This document shows positions 10,776 through 22,363 of a stretch of 64,000 nucleotides of DNA, in pieces (position 1 is the stretch's first letter; every line of letters begins with the position of its first letter). The translations under genes were made by a program, and so were the position numbers. The stretch is from contig JAIOJX010000031.1 of NCBI GenBank assembly GCA_022376925.1, positions 138,712,854 to 138,776,853 of the forward strand. Reading direction: 5' to 3'. The notes under the pieces are model-generated. The model had not been told where the DNA came from. It was given only the letters and a program-made list of their open reading frames with translations, and searched no databases. This DNA is from Tragulus kanchil (Eukaryota > Chordata > Mammalia > Artiodactyla > Tragulidae).

Positions 10776-13003
10776 ATCATATCTACCTCTCTAAGTTGTA
10801 GTACTGACTCAAAGATCAGACAGATAGGAAAGTGTCCTGAGCATTCTCATGGCCCACATGTAATTTAGTTGTATGATGATACAAGGACAAGCAGAGAGAG
10901 TTTAAACTGGTTTTGTATTTCTTCACACTGGGGGAAAAGGCTTTCTCCATCAGCGTGAATTCCTATCTAGCCAGTCCCTGTATCCCTGGCATTAGGCTCT
11001 AGGGACCCCAGGGTGGGGCTGCCTTTTAGTCTGTGTGCCTTCCTGAATCCTAGCCCAGGATCAGGAACGTGAGAAAGAGCCAGTAAACAAACACCTGTAG
11101 AATGAGCTGTGGATACTCACAAGGAATGCAGAGTTAAAAGTACAGAATAATAGACAACAACAACAGAAAACTCGGCCATCACAAGCTCATATGCCTTCCA
11201 GAGTCACACGGCTAACTTTCATGAGTGAAGTGTGTTGGGTAGACTGTAGGGAGTGGTGGGAACTGCCGTGAACCAGAGGGATCCTGCCTCATCTCTCAGG
11301 GGCAGCATTTCCTCTTAACTTGCCGTGAGTGAACCTGGGCTCAATGAGATCAGATTTTCTGAATATTTTGAAAGCCACCTAAAATCTACATTTAAAGCAA
11401 TGACGACTATGCTTTTAAAGCAATGGCAACCAATCCAAATACAAGAAGCAGACAGAGCATTGTGCAGAGTTCTTAAAACACACCTGCTGGCCAGGTTTGG
11501 TGTGAGAATCAGCCCTATAAGACCTCAAACTATCCAGACCTGTTCCTTTTGCAGGGGAGGAGACAAAGGTCCAGGATGGGGAGCGACTTGCCCGAGGATG
11601 CAGAGCTGCGGACGGCAGGAAGCTGTGATGACCAAGGAGGCACGTGAAGCTCTTGGACACATCTGTATACCCTCTGGGGAGGCAGACCCTCTCTCCTTCT
11701 CCCCCTGTTGTCCTGGAGCTTCCCTACCCAGCCCACAGGGAGGAGGCTCTGGAAAGACCGGCCAGGGTCTGAGACCTAAGTGTCATGAAGAGGTTGCCTG
11801 CCTGTTCTCTGCATCAGCGGTGCTTGTGGTGGGGCCACATCCCCTCTTGAGGGTTCAGTACTGAGAAATCACCCCAGGCCTTAAGCTTTACACTGCAAAG
11901 AATCAGATCAAAATATCTACCTCTCTAAGTTGTAGTACTGACTCAAAGATCAGACAGATAGGAAAGTGTCCTGAGCATTCTCATGGCCCACATGTAATTT
12001 AGTTGTATGATGATACAAGGACAAGCAGAGAGAGTTTAAACTGGTTTTGTATTTCTTCACACTGGGGGAAAAGGCTTTCTCCATCAGCGTGAATTCCTAT
12101 CTAGCCAGTCCCTGTATCCCTGGCATTAGGCTCTAGGGACCCCAGGGTGGGGCTGCCTTTTAGTCTGTGTGCCTTCCTGAATCCTAGCCCAGGATCAGGA
12201 ACGTGAGAAAGAGCCAGTAAACAAACACCTGTAGAATGAGCTGTGGATACTCACAAGGAATGCAGAGTTAAAAGTACAGAATAATAGACAACAACAACAG
12301 AAAACTCGGCCATCACAAGCTCATATGCCTTCCAGAGTCACACGGCTAACTTTCATGAGTGAAGTGTGTTGGGTAGACTGTAGGGAGTGGTGGGAACTGC
12401 CGTGAACCAGAGGGATCCTGCCTCATCTCTCAGGGGCAGCATTTCCTCTTAACTTGCCGTGAGTGAACCTGGGCTCAATGAGATCAGATTTTCTGAATAT
12501 TTTGAAAGCCACCTAAAATCTACATTTAAAGCAATGACGACTATGCTTTTAAAGCAATGGCAACCAATCCAAATACAAGAAGCAGACAGAGCATTGTGCA
12601 GAGTTCTTAAAACACACCTGCTGGCCAGGTTTGGTGTGAGAATCAGCCCTATAAGACCTCAAACTATCCAGACCTGTTCCTTTTGCAGGGGAGGAGACAA
12701 AGGTCCAGGATGGGGAGCGACTTGCCCGAGGATGCAGAGCTGCGGACGGCAGGAAGCTGTGATGACCAAGGAGGCACGTGAAGCTCTTGGACACATCTGT
12801 ATACCCTCTGGGGAGGCAGACCCTCTCTCCTTCTCCCCCTGTTGTCCTGGAGCTTCCCTACCCAGCCCACAGGGAGGAGGCTCTGGAAAGACCGGCCAGG
12901 GTCTGAGACCTAAGTGTCATGAAGAGGTTGCCTGCCTGTTCTCTGCATCAGCGGTGCTTGTGGTGGGGCCACATCCCCTCTTGAGGGTTCAGTACTGAGA
13001 AAT
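10713..13003. repeat. tandem duplication 4 (shift 1155 falling to 1134 bp)
   Basis: Copy 1 is 10713-11869 and copy 2 is 11868-13003. Right after its start, copy 2 is degraded: 11892-11914 replaces the longer 10737-10780 with altered, shorter sequence (about 21 bp net loss). The rest is essentially identical. A 179-codon plus-strand frame at 11325-11864 recurs at 12459-12998; it has no known domain and includes MIR-like sequence, so it is not called a gene. Confidence 0.96.
11545..11620 (-). repeat. MIR-like fragment
   Basis: Contains the eroded MIR signature 'ggggaggagacaaaggt' followed by 'gcgacttgcccgaggatg', corresponding to the complement of the conserved MIR core. The second copy is at about 12679-12754 through duplication 4. 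Confidence 0.5.
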
Positions 13004-13931
13004 GGAGCAAGAGGAAAGGACAGAGCTGTGAAGCTGCAGGGGTGAGGGGCTTAGCCCAGTCGCCTTCATCCGGGGCTCAAACCAGCCTGAGTGGGCTGCC
13101 CTGAAAGTCTGTTAACTCTGCAGACAGAGGAGGGGCGGGAGAGGGAGGAAGCCCCAGCAAAGAGCAGGCGAGGAGGCCCAGGAGCTATTGCCTGGGGCCT
13201 AGGGTTGGTTTGTTTGCCCACAAATCCAAAAGGGATGACAAGCAGATCGGCCGATTGGCTGAGGATGACTTGTTAATTAGGAAATAAAAGCAGGCCCGTA
13301 AGCTCAGAGCTGTCTGTGGGTTTGTGGGAGTTTGTTTGCTTTGTTTTATTGAGTGGGTGGCTCGGGCCATCTGATAATAGAGAGCTGATAAACAGAGAAA
13401 ACACAGGAAATCATTTGGCTTCAGTTCAAAATGAGGGCTGGAGGATTTCAGTGTTGGAGGAGGGACGACAGCTGTTCCAGTCCCTGCAAACCAGGACTGG
13501 TTTTGGCCAGAATGGACCTCTCGGCCCACGACCCCACCCTGACGCCCTCACCAGCTTCAGCTGCCCCCGCCCCCAGCATCCACATCGCAGTCGAAACTGA
13601 TAATCAGGTTGGGGATGAATCCACAGGGAAGCTGGTCCACTTTGAGATCCTCTCTAAGGAAAAAAGAACACAAATTTACCTAGGAAAGTGAATACTGACT
13701 TACAGTGAAAGAAATATATTAGGATGAACAAGAAAACTCGAAACACTAAGAAGCTCCACAAATACCAGAAGAATGAGGAGAGAACAGTGTTTGAATTAAC
13801 TGCTGGCACAAATCTAAAACCTTGTGTTATTTGCTACATAGTGTGACTTCATCATCCTATGATTGCTGGTTTATATGACAATGATTAGGTAACAGGGTCT
13901 TTCTAGCGACAGGATCAGAAGAATGGAAAGG
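13004..13931. other. unique sequence with a possible conserved non-coding element
   Basis: No coding gene seen. The part at about 13235-13440 lacks repeat hallmarks and is dense in homeodomain- and GATA-like words ('gttaattagg', 'tctgataata', 'gctgataaac'), the texture of a conserved regulatory element. This is only a guess from composition. Confidence 0.35.
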
Positions 13932-16126
13932 TCCATTCAGTGAGGACCAACCCCTTTGTGTCCCTGGGTCTGAGGATTAGAACAAGACCCACCAGCTGGC
14001 CACCAGCTTTGCAGCCTTACTTTCTCCATTGTCTCACTTTCTTCTGGCATTGAGCACGTTGGACACATTCTTCTCCCCTGGCCTTGTATTTTCACGTTGT
14101 CAGTAAGAGTCAGAGCGAGAAGATCCCTGGACATTGTTCCCACACCAGAACAGCTGGCTGTAGCTTAATGTTACATGAAATTAACTGGAAATAATCTACC
14201 TGTACGCGCCGTGCTCACACTCGGTGTAGCTCCAGCCTGTCCTTGGCCAGATCCCCAGACACCTGCAGCTCACCAGCCCTGCCTGATGGGAGAACCATGC
14301 AGGGGAAAGGAACAGAGGCGGTAACTGGTGTGGTTCAAGCATCTTACAAGCCTTACAAACACATCTGAGCTTGTCAGCCGTGGGCAGAGCCTCTCCTAGG
14401 GCCTCGGAAGAGGCTCGTGTGTGTGTTCAGGACCCAGGAGCCTCACTGGCTTCACAGTGATACCACTTTCCTTGGTATTTGGTCCCTCCAGCCCTTCTTT
14501 CCTGCCTCTCCTGCACCTCACTGCTCCTCAGGTCTGGCAGAGTGGAACTCAGATTCCCAGCCCTGGGACAGACTGGCTGTGCCACTTTCGGGAAACTAGC
14601 AGCCCTGGCTAAGCTGCAGCTGCCTTGACTGGATGAGGGGAAAACTCCCATCACAGAGAGAAGGCAAGCTTCTCCTTTTCCTGGGGCATAAGATGTATAG
14701 ATGACCAACACGCCTATGAGAAGATGCTCAGCATCACTGATTATTAGAGAAATGCACATCAAAACCACAATGAGGTACAGTCAGAATGGCCAGCATGAAA
14801 ACAATCCACAAAGAGAAAATGCTGGAGAGGATGTGGAGAGAAGGAACCCTCCTGGCGTTGTTGGTGGGAATGTATATTGGTGCAGCCACTACAGAGAACA
14901 GTATGGAGATTCCTTAAAACACTATAAACAGAGCTACCATATGATCCTTCACTCCCATTCCTGGGCAGATATTGGGAGAAAAGCATAATTCAAAAACACA
15001 GGCACCCCAGAGGTCAGTGCTGCAGTATCCATTCAGTGAGGACCAACCCCTTTGTGTCCCTGGGTCTGAGGATTAGAACAAGACCCACCAGCTGGCCACC
15101 AGCTTTGCAGCCTTACTTTCTCCATTGTCTCACTTTCTTCTGGCATTGAGCACGTTGGACACATTCTTCTCCCTGGCCTTGTATTTTCACGTTGTCAGTA
15201 AGAGTCAGAGCGAGAAGATCCCTGGACATTGTTCCCACACCAGAACAGCTGGCTGTAGCTTAATGTTACATGAAATTAACTGGAAATAATCTACCTGTAC
15301 GCGCCGTGCTCACACTCGGTGTAGCTCCAGCCTGTCCTTGGCCAGATCCCCAGACACCTGCAGCTCACCAGCCCTGCCTGATGGGAGAACCATGCAGGGG
15401 AAAGGAACAGAGGCGGTAACTGGTGTGGTTCAAGCATCTTACAAGCCTTACAAACACATCTGAGCTTGTCAGCCGTGGGCAGAGCCTCTCCTAGGGCCTC
15501 GGAAGAGGCTCGTGTGTGTGTTCAGGACCCAGGAGCCTCACTGGCTTCACAGTGATACCACTTTCCTTGGTATTTGGTCCCTCCAGCCCTTCTTTCCTGC
15601 CTCTCCTGCACCTCACTGCTCCTCAGGTCTGGCAGAGTGGAACTCAGATTCCCAGCCCTGGGACAGACTGGCTGTGCCACTTTCGGGAAACTAGCAGCCC
15701 TGGCTAAGCTGCAGCTGCCTTGACTGGATGAGGGGAAAACTCCCATCACAGAGAGAAGGCAAGCTTCTCCTTTTCCTGGGGCATAAGATGTATAGATGAC
15801 CAACACGCCTATGAGAAGATGCTCAGCATCACTGATTATTAGAGAAATGCACATCAAAACCACAATGAGGTACAGTCAGAATGGCCAGCATGAAAACAAT
15901 CCACAAAGAGAAAATGCTGGAGAGGATGTGGAGAGAAGGGAACCCTCCTGGCGTTGTTGGTGGGAATGTATATTGGTGCAGCCACTACAGAGAACAGTAT
16001 GGAGATTCCTTAAAACACTATAAACAGAGCTACCATATGATCCTTCACTCCCATTCCTGGGCATATATTGGGAGAAAAACATAATTCAAAAAAACACAGG
16101 CACCCCAGAGGTCAGTGCTGCAGTAT
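13932..16126. repeat. tandem duplication 5 (shift 1096 rising to 1098 bp)
   Basis: Copy 1 is 13932-15028 and copy 2 is 15028-16126, with direct abutment. Differences include one C less in a C run (about 14074 versus 15170), a 'gcagatattgg'/'gcatatattgg' substitution, and A-run length differences just before the junction. The junction falls inside an L1 3' region, so copy 1 holds an L1 fragment that stops abruptly at 15028. Confidence 0.97.
14695..15028 (+). mobile_element. LINE-1 ORF2 3' fragment, truncated by junction
   Basis: Sense L1 with the family hallmarks 'gcatcactgattattagaga', 'catcaaaaccacaatgagg' and 'gctggagaggatgtggag'. Translation shows the decayed ORF2 words '[15 protein letters not shown]', with frameshifts afterwards. 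It stops at the duplication 5 boundary. Confidence 0.9.
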
Positions 16127-16460
16127 TTATAATAGCTAGGGCATGGAAGCAACCTACATGCCCTTCAGCAGATGGACGGATAAAGAAGATGTGGTACAAA
16201 TATACAGTGAAATATTACTCAGCCATAAAAAAATAACATGTCACCGCAGTGACATGTTGAAAGGAGAAATTGAAAAGTGAAAGTGAAAGTGAAAGGAGAG
16301 ATTGTCATACTGAGAAAAGTAAGTCAGACAGGAAAAGGCAAACACATGATATTGCTTCTACGTGGAATCTAAAATATGGTATAAAGAAACTTATTTACAA
16401 AACAGAAATGGAGTCACAGATGGAAAAAAGAAAATATGGTTACTCCCATAAAATATTTTT
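15790..16460 (+). mobile_element. LINE-1 ORF2 3' fragment, longer copy
   Basis: The same insertion as 14695-15028, but continuing past the junction into the ORF2 C-terminal and 3' end region: 'tttataatagctagggcatgg', 'gatgtggtacaaatatacag' and 'actcagccataaaaaa'. Purine-rich 3' sequence follows (16260-16460). It is defective, with several frameshifts. Confidence 0.9.
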
Positions 16461-16640
16461 TTTAAGTGAAAAAGAAAAGGAAATGAAAGTTTGGTAAGGA
16501 AGCTAGGTCCCTTACCAATAAGTTGAACAAAAAGTTCTGGGCCTTTCTATTGACTAACTTAAGCCTGGGTCCCCTGGTAACCTCATGGAGATGGAAAGCA
16601 GGGCCAGATGCTTCAAAGGGACATGGATTAAAAGGCTGAA
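16461..16640. other. unique sequence, nothing recognised
   Basis: Short single-copy spacer between the L1 end and an L2-like region. Confidence 0.4.
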
Positions 16641-17070
16641 ACCCAGTGTTGCCCCTTACTGAGCTCAGCCTGGTGGGAGACTAGATACATAAGTACATGA
16701 ATAATTTGAGTGACAGTGAGCAGGGCAGTGCTAGAGGGGCAGAGTGTGCTTCCAGAGAACATAGGAAGGGCAGAGGAGATAGGCCACAAAGGATCAAGGG
16801 GTTCCTTTGAGGAAACCCTCAAAGGATTAAGGGGTTCATCTGAGGAAAGCCAAAGGGCAAGGGTGTTCCAAGCAGAAGGTACAGAATGAGCAAAAGCGAA
16901 GAGTCAAGAAATAGCAGAGGAGAGATGAGTGGGAAACAACAGCAAATTTCTTGTTTCTAGAGAGTTAAGTCAGAAGTGAGAGAAAAATGATCTGTACAGG
17001 GGAGCCTGGGCCACAGAAAGCTTTGCATGCTACTGTGGGGAGCCGGGACTTTCCTTGAGGCACTGAGGGG
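16640..17070 (-). mobile_element. LINE-2 fragment, antisense
   Basis: Matches the complement of the L2 3' half, for example 'gtgttccaagcagaaggtac' (complement of the L2 'ctgcctggaatgctctt' block) and 'gccacagaaagctttgcatg'. It is strongly diverged. Duplication 6 starts inside it, so its right part recurs at about 18061-18198. Confidence 0.6.
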
Positions 17071-17419
17071 CCTTGGTCAGGCAGCAGACCACCCCATTAG
17101 CTTACCACTCTCAGCCGAGGTTGGAGGTGGATCAGAAGGGGCCAAGCTTGAGCTTGAGGAGGGGGAAATGAAGAGGTAGGGGTGGTAGACTAGGCAGAAG
17201 AGAAGTGGGTCTGAAGGAGAGAGGGGCCAGTGAGGCTGGCAACAGGAGGCGAGTGTAGAAAGCAAGTCACAGGTGGAGGCCAGGGCTGGCGATTGGCTAG
17301 AAGAGAGAAGGAAGACTCATGGGTGACTTGGGCTACATGACAGAGAGATACAAGCAGCTCCATTCCCCAGGAGCTGGTCCAGCCCTCAGTACCTGTCCCA
17401 GAGGACCCCTTGCATGTAT

Positions 17420-17678
17420 CCCAAAAAGAATTTACAAGTAATTTCCCTGAAGTCGTGTTTGTAATTGAAAAATTTTAAAAGGTACGATTTAAGTGTTCCG
17501 TAGTAACAAATAGCTGAATTAATCATTGTACAGCGGGTCTGTGGAACACTACGCAGCAGTTAAAAAGGCTGAAGTAAACATCCAGATGTGGAAAGATGGC
17601 CATGACATAGCAAGCAGGAAAAAAGTGAGTTGTCTAACAATGTGTAGAATTTATTTGTATTTGTAGAAAACAAAAGCA

Positions 17679-17730
<52 letters not shown>

Positions 17731-17860
17731 GTATCTATGGATCTATGTTTTAAAATGTTTGGCAGCTTACAAGTCAATTGCCAACAGTGTTGACCTCCAA
17801 GAGAAGGACTGGGAATGGAAAGGTCAAGGTATTTAGCTCTGCCTCCAACATTTAACTGTT
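17420..17860 (+). mobile_element. ancient LINE-1 3' fragment, sense
   Basis: Eroded L1M-type 3' end: 'cactacgcagcagttaaaaa', 'gtggaaagatggccatgaca' and 'gttgacctccaagagaagg' follow the L1 order (mountain of ORF2 tail into 3' region). It is interrupted by a (TA)n tract. The second copy is at 18548-18988. Confidence 0.7.
17682..17730. repeat. (TA)n microsatellite, 49 bp
   Basis: Alternating A and T interrupted once by a G at 17716. Confidence 0.97.
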
Positions 17861-18806
17861 GACTATTGACTATTTGTTTATAATAGGATGCTGTTGAATT
17901 GAGGGACTGGTAGGACCCATGTCTTGAACCCACCAGGCAGCTGGACAGACAGTTCTGAGGTCAAAGAAAGCCCAAATTAGAAGCTTGCCTTCCAACATTA
18001 TAGGCATGAGGACAAAGGCATTCGGGTACAAAACCGAAGAGTCTAGCAGAGGGAGATGAGGAAACAACAGCAAATTTCTTGTTTCTAGAGAGTTAAGTCA
18101 GAAGTGAGAGAAAAATGATCTGTACAGGGGAGCCTGGGCCACAGAAAGCTTTGCATGCTACTGTGGGGAGCCGGGACTTTCCTTGAGGCACTGAGGGGCC
18201 TTGGTCAGGCAGCAGACCACCCCATTAGCTTACCACTCTCAGCCGAGGTTGGAGGTGGATCAGAAGGGGCCAAGCTTGAGCTTGAGGAGGGGGAAATGAA
18301 GAGGTAGGGGTGGTAGACTAGGCAGAAGAGAAGTGGGTCTGAAGGAGAGAGGGGCCAGTGAGGCTGGCAACAGGAGGCGAGTGTAGAAAGCAAGTCACAG
18401 GTGGAGGCCAGGGCTGGCGATTGGCTAGAAGAGAGAAGGAAGACTCATGGGTGACTTGGGCTACATGACAGAGAGATACAAGCAGCTCCATTCCCCAGGA
18501 GCTGGTCCAGCCCTCAGTACCTGTCCCAGAGGACCCCTTGCATGTATCCCAAAAAGAATTTACAAGTAATTTCCCTGAAGTCGTGTTTGTAATTGAAAAA
18601 TTTTAAAAGGTACGATTTAAGTGTTCCGTAGTAACAAATAGCTGAATTAATCATTGTACAGCGGGTCTGTGGAACACTACGCAGCAGTTAAAAAGGCTGA
18701 AGTAAACATCCAGATGTGGAAAGATGGCCATGACATAGCAAGCAGGAAAAAAGTGAGTTGTCTAACAATGTGTAGAATTTATTTGTATTTGTAGAAAACA
18801 AAAGCA

Positions 18807-18809
<3 letters not shown>

Positions 18810-18858
<49 letters not shown>
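18810..18858. repeat. (TA)n microsatellite, 49 bp, uninterrupted
   Basis: Second copy of the tract at 17682-17730. Length is identical and there is no G interruption. Equal length at a normally unstable tract argues that the copies are very recent or are the same locus read twice. Confidence 0.97.
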
Positions 18859-18861
<3 letters not shown>

Positions 18862-19115
18862 TCTATGGATCTATGTTTTAAAATGTTTGGCAGCTTACAA
18901 GTCAATTGCCAACAGTGTTGACCTCCAAGAGAAGGACTGGGAATGGAAAGGTCAAGGTATTTAGCTCTGCCTCCAACATTTAACTGTTGACTATTGACTA
19001 TTTGTTTATAATAGGATGCTGTTGAATTGAGGGACTGGTAGGACCCATGTCTTGAACCCACCAGGCAGCTGGACAGACAGTTCTGAGGTCAAAGAAAGCC
19101 CAAATTAGAAGCTTG

Positions 19116-19324
19116 TTCAATATACACATTGTGCACAATGCTGGGCTCTTGTACACTCTCTTCATCAAGTACTGCTATGATTGTAAGAATCAGAAATCTA
19201 AAGCTACTAAAGCCGAAAGAGGGCGCAGCTCTGAGACCCCAGTGCAAGAAGCATGGGCTAGGCAAAGTCTAGAACCAAGAGCTACAAAGCTAACCATTAT
19301 TAAGGCCACATTTCTCTCTCACAT
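19116..19324. other. short unique spacer
   Basis: Single-copy sequence between duplications 6 and 7; nothing recognised. Confidence 0.5.
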
Positions 19325-21637
19325 GCATGCTGATTCTGGTCTGGGGTGAGTTTGTTTCTCTTAGATGGGGTCTTTCCATCCTTCCCAGCTACAGGATTCT
19401 AGAGAACATACACTGGATCTCTAAACTGTATGGTCTCACCATCCATGGGGGAGAAGACTCAGAATCCCACCTGTAGAAGCCTCCCTCCTTGTCCACCTGG
19501 TGACAGCAGTCCTTGTGGCCATCCACGGGGAAGCCATATGGAGCCTCCCACCTCACCTTCTCATCATCAATGCAGCTCCAGCTTGGTCATATCTGCTTTG
19601 CTGGCAAAGTCGTGGAGACTAAAAAGAGGCTTCAGGAAAAGGGAAGGAAAAGCTGCCGGAGACTTTCCTGTGACTTGCGGCTAATAAAGTTGATTAGACT
19701 GACAAGGCTCTCCTGTTTTATTACGGACAGCATGTGTCCTCATTTTGATTTATCACCACCACACCTACCTGAGTCAGGAGTGGAGATTAGCTCAAATTAA
19801 AGTTCGGTGACTCAGGAGAGCTAAGACACGATAGCAGGTGCAGGCAGTGAGGGGGTGGGAGAGCAGCTACATCTGTGGGCAGGTGGAGAGAGGCCAGGGA
19901 AGACCTCCTAGGTTCTAAAGATGGAGGTCCCAAGGACTGACATTCCTGCTCACCACCTGGGAGGAGTGAGGCTTTACTGTGTTCTTTCTGGCTAGGGACG
20001 AAAGTCCATAAATAAAGCTTGTGGGTGTTGTGTGTGGCTCTGTCAGTCTCAGGAGAGTAATAAATCGTAACCAAGACCCGTCTCTGCAGACACCTGGAAA
20101 CGTGAGCAAAATTATCGCCAGTAAACGATTCTGCATTCTGCCCTTCTTTTTTCAGAAACACAGCAGCTGGGGCCATAACCCAACAGCTTCTACATGCGGT
20201 CTTGCCAGAGATGAAAAGGGATGCTGCCCTTAAGTACCCAGGGGAAGTCTGGAACCCACATGCAGACCCTCCACTGTGGCCCAGTGTCTGTTTATGGTCG
20301 CAAGTTTTACCATGTAAGCTGCAAAATTTGGCAATTTAACCCATGCCTTCTGTTTCCCCAGGAAGTCCAATTCCCAAGACCTACTAGAAACTCTTCAAAT
20401 AGTAGATAGTCGGCACATCCCTAGGGGTTTTCATGTCTGAACGAAGCAAACACTTGGAGGAGATTTGAGCTACAGAAAATTCATAAGAAGCATGCTGATT
20501 CTGGTCTGGGGTGAGTTTGTTTCTCTTAGATGGGGTCTTTCCATCCTTCCCAGCTACAGGATTCTAGAGAACATACACTGGATCTCTAAACTGTATGGTC
20601 TCACCATCCATGGGGGAGAAGACTCAGAATCCCACCTGTAGAAGCCTCCCTCCTTGTCCACCTGGTGACAGCAGTCCTTGTGGCCATCCACGGGGAAGCC
20701 ATATGGAGCCTCCCACCTCACCTTCTCATCATCAATGCAGCTCCAGCTTGGTCATATCTGCTTTGCTGGCAAAGTCGTGGAGACTAAAAAGAGGCTTCAG
20801 GAAAAGGGAAGGAAAAGCTGCCGGAGACTTTCCTGTGACTTGCGGCTAATAAAGTTGATTAGACTGACAAGGCTCTCCTGTTTTATTACGGACAGCATGT
20901 GTCCTCATTTTGATTTATCACCACCACACCTACCTGAGTCAGGAGTGGAGATTAGCTCAAATTAAAGTTCGGTGACTCAGGAGAGCTAAGACACGATAGC
21001 AGGTGCAGGCAGTGAGGGGGTGGGAGAGCAGCTACATCTGTGGGCAGGTGGAGAGAGGCCAGGGAAGACCTCCTAGGTTCTAAAGATGGAGGTCCCAAGG
21101 ACTGACATTCCTGCTCACCACCTGGGAGGAGTGAGGCTTTACTGTGTTCTTTCTGGCTAGGGACGAAAGTCCATAAATAAAGCTTGTGGGTGTTGTGTGT
21201 GGCTCTGTCAGTCTCAGGAGAGTAATAAATCGTAACCAAGACCCGTCTCTGCAGACACCTGGAAACGTGAGCAAAATTATCGCCAGTAAACGATTCTGCA
21301 TTCTGCCCTTCTTTTTTCAGAAACACAGCAGCTGGGGCCATAACCCAACAGCTTCTACATGCGGTCTTGCCAGAGATGAAAAGGGATGCTGCCCTTAAGT
21401 ACCCAGGGGAAGTCTGGAACCCACATGCAGACCCTCCACTGTGGCCCAGTGTCTGTTTATGGTCGCAAGTTTTACCATGTAAGCTGCAAAATTTGGCAAT
21501 TTAACCCATGCCTTCTGTTTCCCCCAGGAAGTCCAATTCCCAAGACCTACTAGAAACTCTTCAAATAGTAGATAGTAATCGGCACATCCCTAGGGGTTTT
21601 CATGTCTGAACGAAGCAAACACTTGGAGGAGATTTGA
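19325..21637. repeat. tandem duplication 7 (shift 1165 rising to 1169 bp)
   Basis: Copy 1 is 19325-20468, linker 20469-20489, copy 2 is 20490-21637. Copy 1 lacks three bases near its right end ('gatagtcggc' versus 'gatagtaatcggc') and one C of a C run. The part at 20082-20468 is present a third time through duplication 8. The unit carries a non-repetitive, AT-rich possible conserved element at about 19675-19800. Confidence 0.97.
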
Positions 21638-21979
21638 ATAATAACTCCGTAAGGTTCCTTCCTAAGCACTTCTGGGATAGCAGACAGGGAAATTCCTGGA
21701 ATAAATAAGTAGAGCATTGATGACCCCAGAGGTAGCCTTTCAGGAAACAAACTCTAGATTGTCCTACGAATATACAAAAGATTCAGTGCCAATGGTTTTG
21801 TCCTTGATGACATTGTCCTGCTTCAAGTTGTATTCTCTCCATTGTCATTCGACCACACTGAGCTGAGGTTCCAAGGGACAGGAGATAGTGAACAGTGACT
21901 CAGTGAACTATGGACCCACCAAAAGGGTGAAGTTCAGAGATAGATGGGTGGAAGTCTGGTCCAGAGAATCTGCCACTGA

Positions 21980-22150
21980 GTTCTTGCCTCCTATATCCAA
22001 GTGCCTTTCTGATGTCTCCATTTGGATGTCAAATAAGGATCTCAAACATCAAGACATTCAAGACAGGACACTTGATTTCTCATCTCAGGAGTAGGTAGAC
22101 AGCTCAAGGTGAAACCCAAGAGTCATCTTTGAATCCTCCCTTTCTGTTTC
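21980..22150 (+). mobile_element. LINE-2 fragment, sense
   Basis: Matches the L2 3' coding block: 'tttggatgtcaaataaggat', 'cacttgatttctcatctcag' and 'gagtcatctttgaatcctcc'. It continues beyond a SINE insertion into the long L2 stretch at 23520-24305. The second copy is at 23100-23270. Confidence 0.65.
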
Positions 22151-22198
22151 TCTGCTGTGTAACACATTGTGTGTATGATAAGTGCATTTTTACTGTGG

Positions 22199-22363
22199 TG
22201 CATGCGAAGTCGCTTCAGTCATGTCCAACTTTTTGTGATCCCATGGACAATAGCCTTCCAGACTCCTCTGTTATGAGGTTCTCCAGGCAAGAAACCTGGT
22301 GTGGGTTGCCATGCCCTCCACCAGGGCATCTTCCTGACCCAGGGATCAAATCTACATCTCTTA
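22199..22363 (-). mobile_element. Bov-A2 SINE, truncated by junction
   Basis: Antisense Bov-A2 with 'gtcgcttcagtcatgtccaa' and 'cctgacccagggatcaa'. It stops at the duplication 8 junction. The full version is at 23319-23536. Confidence 0.9.

Larger units (their letters stand above)
16933..19115. repeat. tandem duplication 6 (shift 1128 bp) with 73-bp linker
   Basis: Copy 1 is 16933-17987 and copy 2 is 18061-19115. The linker at 17988-18060 is the longest in the window. Its right end ('ggtacaaaaccgaagagtc', then 'tagcagagg') parallels the real upstream flank at 16878-16920 ('ggtacagaatgagc', 'gcgaagagtc', 'atagcagagg') with bases dropped. The (TA)n tract has equal length in both copies and differs by one substitution. 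Confidence 0.97.

Noticed and set aside
11325..11864. 179-codon open frame repeated at 12459-12998
   Set aside because: Repetition is due to duplication 4. There is no recognisable domain, it includes MIR-like sequence, and overlapping frames on the other strand are equally open.
13932..16126. Retrotransposition-driven duplication at the L1 3' end
   Set aside because: The boundaries do not coincide with the L1 ends or with target-site repeats, and other duplications of the same size contain no L1.
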